DNA from: CALFVT01 sp039989855
GTDB taxonomy: Bacteria > Pseudomonadota > Alphaproteobacteria > Caulobacterales > Maricaulaceae
NCBI GenBank assembly: GCA_039989855.1
Contig: JBDXGZ010000015.1
Coordinates: 25,161 to 89,160, forward strand
DNA length: 64,000 nt
Direction of reading: 5' to 3'
Positions within the stretch are counted from its first letter, which is position 1. Every line of letters starts with the position of its first letter. The notes beneath the pieces were generated by a model that was not told the DNA's origin, made no database searches, and worked only from the letters and a program-made list of their open reading frames with translations. This document shows, in pieces, positions 62,849 to 64,000 of this stretch. A program made the translations under genes and the position numbers.

Positions 62849-63355
62849 ATGTTATAAAGATCTCTGTAGTATCTATAAGGCTATGTGAAGATCCTCTAAG
62901 CTTGAAATGCTTGTGTTGTCCCCATGCCTAAGCTGTGGCTGCAGTAGCGCCGCAGCCTGCTACTGTCGCGCTGAGGATGAAGCGGCGCTTACATGATGAC
63001 ACCGGATCAAAGAGGCGCGTGCGCCGAGAGGCCTGATTGTGGCCTTATCTGCCGTATAGAGATAAATGTCAGTTTAACCTGTGGATAAAGATGTGTTTTT
63101 AAGATCTTTTTAGGAGGGCTTAAGGGCCGTGATGTCGACGCTATAGATGGCGTGATTGATTTTTTGCTAAAGCTGTGTTAACAAAATAGCCAAGCGAACG
63201 TTTAAAAGTCAAAAATAACAGAAAAAACGGCGTTGCATCTATTTAATGATTTATCGCGATGTTTTTTAAGTCATTGTTTTATATGTGTTTTTTGTATAGT
63301 GGCGTTAGCATCGTGAAAAAAAATGATAAATAATGCATTTTTTTGAAATTAGGTG
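62849..63355. other. AT-rich intergenic stretch with a perfect DnaA box
   Basis: No supportable gene in 507 bp. It holds an inverted repeat CAGTAGC/GCTACTG (62942-62965), the perfect DnaA box TGTGGATAA (63080-63088), and from about 63090 a long AT-rich part with poly-T/A tracts reaching the rRNA promoter. It may be an UP-element region for the rRNA operon, a DnaA-titrating site, or part of an origin; one box alone cannot decide. Confidence 0.45.
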
Positions 63356-63384
63356 TTTACATCCAAAATTCACCCCCCTATATA
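63356..63384 (+). promoter_or_regulatory. rRNA operon promoter
   Basis: TTTACA (63356-63361), 17-nt spacer, TATATA (63379-63384), preceded by A/T tracts that could act as an UP element. The GC-rich segment GCGCTCC just after the -10 resembles a stringent discriminator. It predicts a leader of about 330 nt before the 16S gene. Confidence 0.7.
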
Positions 63385-63426
63385 GCGCTCCTCGCCGCAA
63401 GGGACGCAAGTCAACGCGACGGGGAC

Positions 63427-63632
63427 AAGCCCTTCTAAAGGGCTTAAAATTTGGAAATAACAACTCTTGTTATGTTCCAGTTGTTTGACATCGTGAATAT
63501 GGGAAGAGAGACGTGGACGGCGCTTCGCTGTGACGCAGACCTAGTAATAGGCTGTAACACATTGATAGTTAACTGTTTTTATAACGTTTCTCTCAAAAAA
63601 GTTATGACATTGCTTGGCTCATTTTTAATGAG
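63427..63632 (+). other. 16S rRNA leader with processing-type hairpins
   Basis: Within the leader are AAGCCCTT-CTA-AAGGGCTT (63427-63445) and CTCATT-TTT-AATGAG (63618-63632). They may take part in RNase III processing or antitermination. A 61-codon ORF across this stretch is not a gene. Confidence 0.4.
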
Positions 63633-63721
63633 TTGAGGAACTCGTAATTTTCTTTGAAACGCAACAAGCGCTACATATTTATATGTAACGCCAGTTAAAT
63701 AACGACAGTTGGATATACTCT

Positions 63722-64000
63722 CAACCTGAGAGTTTGATTCTGGCTCAGAACGAACGCTGGCGGCAGGCTTAACACATGCAAGTCGAACGAGAAATAAGAG
63801 CTTGCTCTTATGGAAAGTGGCAGACGGGTGAGTAACGCGTGGCAACCTACCTTTTTCTGCGGAACAACAGTTGGAAACGACTGCTAATACCGCATACGCC
63901 CTCCGGGGGAAAGATTTATCGGTGAAAGATGGGGCCGCGTTAGATTAGCTAGTTGGTGGGGTAATGGCCTACCAAGGCGACGATCTATAGCTGGTCTGAG
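63722..64000 (+). rRNA. rrs: 16S ribosomal RNA, 5' part
   Basis: The start AGAGTTTGATTCTGGCTCAG (63729-63748) corresponds to E. coli positions 8-27, so position 1 falls near 63722. Conserved stretches follow: GAACGCTGGCGGCAGGC, ACACATGCAAGTCGAACG, GACGGGTGAGTAACGCGTGG, CTAATACCGCATACG and TTAGCTAGTTGGTGGGGTAA-like end regions. The gene runs off the right edge. The form of helices 6-10 suggests an alphaproteobacterium. Confidence 0.97.

Noticed and set aside
62942..62965. Inverted repeat CAGTAGC/GCTACTG as a terminator or mobile-element end
   Set aside because: No T run follows, no matching copy or transposase is in the window.
63451..63636. 61-codon ORF before 16S rRNA
   Set aside because: It lies inside the rRNA leader between promoter and 16S and has no ribosome binding site.

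Overview
The window looks like the chromosome of a marine-type alphaproteobacterium of moderate GC content. I infer the Maricaulales/Hyphomonadaceae neighbourhood. The evidence is the syntenic blocks ubiE-mutM-enoyl-CoA hydratase-rpsT-dnaA-dnaN-recF and lnt-xre-trmB...rimP-nusA-rnpM-infB-rbfA-truB-rpsO-pnp, an IalB-family protein, a CtrA-type TTAA-N7-TTAA site, and an alphaproteobacterial-looking 16S 5' end. No prophage, insertion sequence, CRISPR array or tRNA gene was seen. Almost everything is chromosomal core with small accessory islands.

Layout. 1-8.3 kb: the 3' part is missing from a degenerate histidine-kinase-like gene; then an IalB-like secreted protein; a leftward operon tetR-plsC-LplT-like MFS-spoU; and, divergent from it, a rightward operon of aminotransferase class IV, sulfotransferase-like protein and PPP-type phosphatase, which meets argG. 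Each of the two divergent promoters carries a palindrome exactly between its -35 and -10. 8.3-13 kb: rhodanese, MscS channel, and a DUF2207-LemA pair. 13-25.4 kb: a complete type II secretion cluster, gspO divergent from gspCDEFGHIJKLMN, closed by a small lipoprotein gene. 25.4-25.7 kb: an intergenic stretch of several strong hairpins that may be a structured small RNA. 25.7-33.1 kb: recF, dnaN, dnaA, rpsT, enoyl-CoA hydratase, mutM (all leftward) and ubiE.

33.3-41.7 kb: a small hypothetical gene, a GT39 glycosyltransferase, murI, a YqaA-type membrane protein, an LRAT-fold protein, and a two-gene RND efflux pump behind a tandem 20-bp-period operator-like repeat. 41.7-57.9 kb: phoH-ybeY-corC-lnt, an XRE regulator, trmB, a hypothetical gene, then the translation/RNA block rimP to pnp. 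57.9-64 kb: an XRE regulator with a 4-TM protein under a large inverted repeat, a Tat-exported kelch lipoprotein, a TonB-dependent siderophore receptor with a Fur-like operator, a DUF6481 protein, an 880-bp AT-rich stretch with a perfect DnaA box and the rRNA promoter, and the first 279 nt of 16S rRNA.

How it fits together. The T2SS cluster encodes platform, ATPase, secretin, all pseudopilins and peptidase. phoH/ybeY/corC/lnt serve ribosome RNA quality control and the envelope. The rimP-pnp block links transcription elongation, 30S maturation, initiation and RNA decay, and seems to start with a promoter followed by a premature terminator. The most interesting non-genic signals are the promoter-embedded operators, the Shine-Dalgarno-sequestering hairpin of phoH, the rimP-nusA leader terminator, a 34-codon ORF overlapping the infB start, and the multi-hairpin RNA after the T2SS operon. 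I see no obviously new defence or mobile system. All functional names come from motif recognition by eye; no database search was run.
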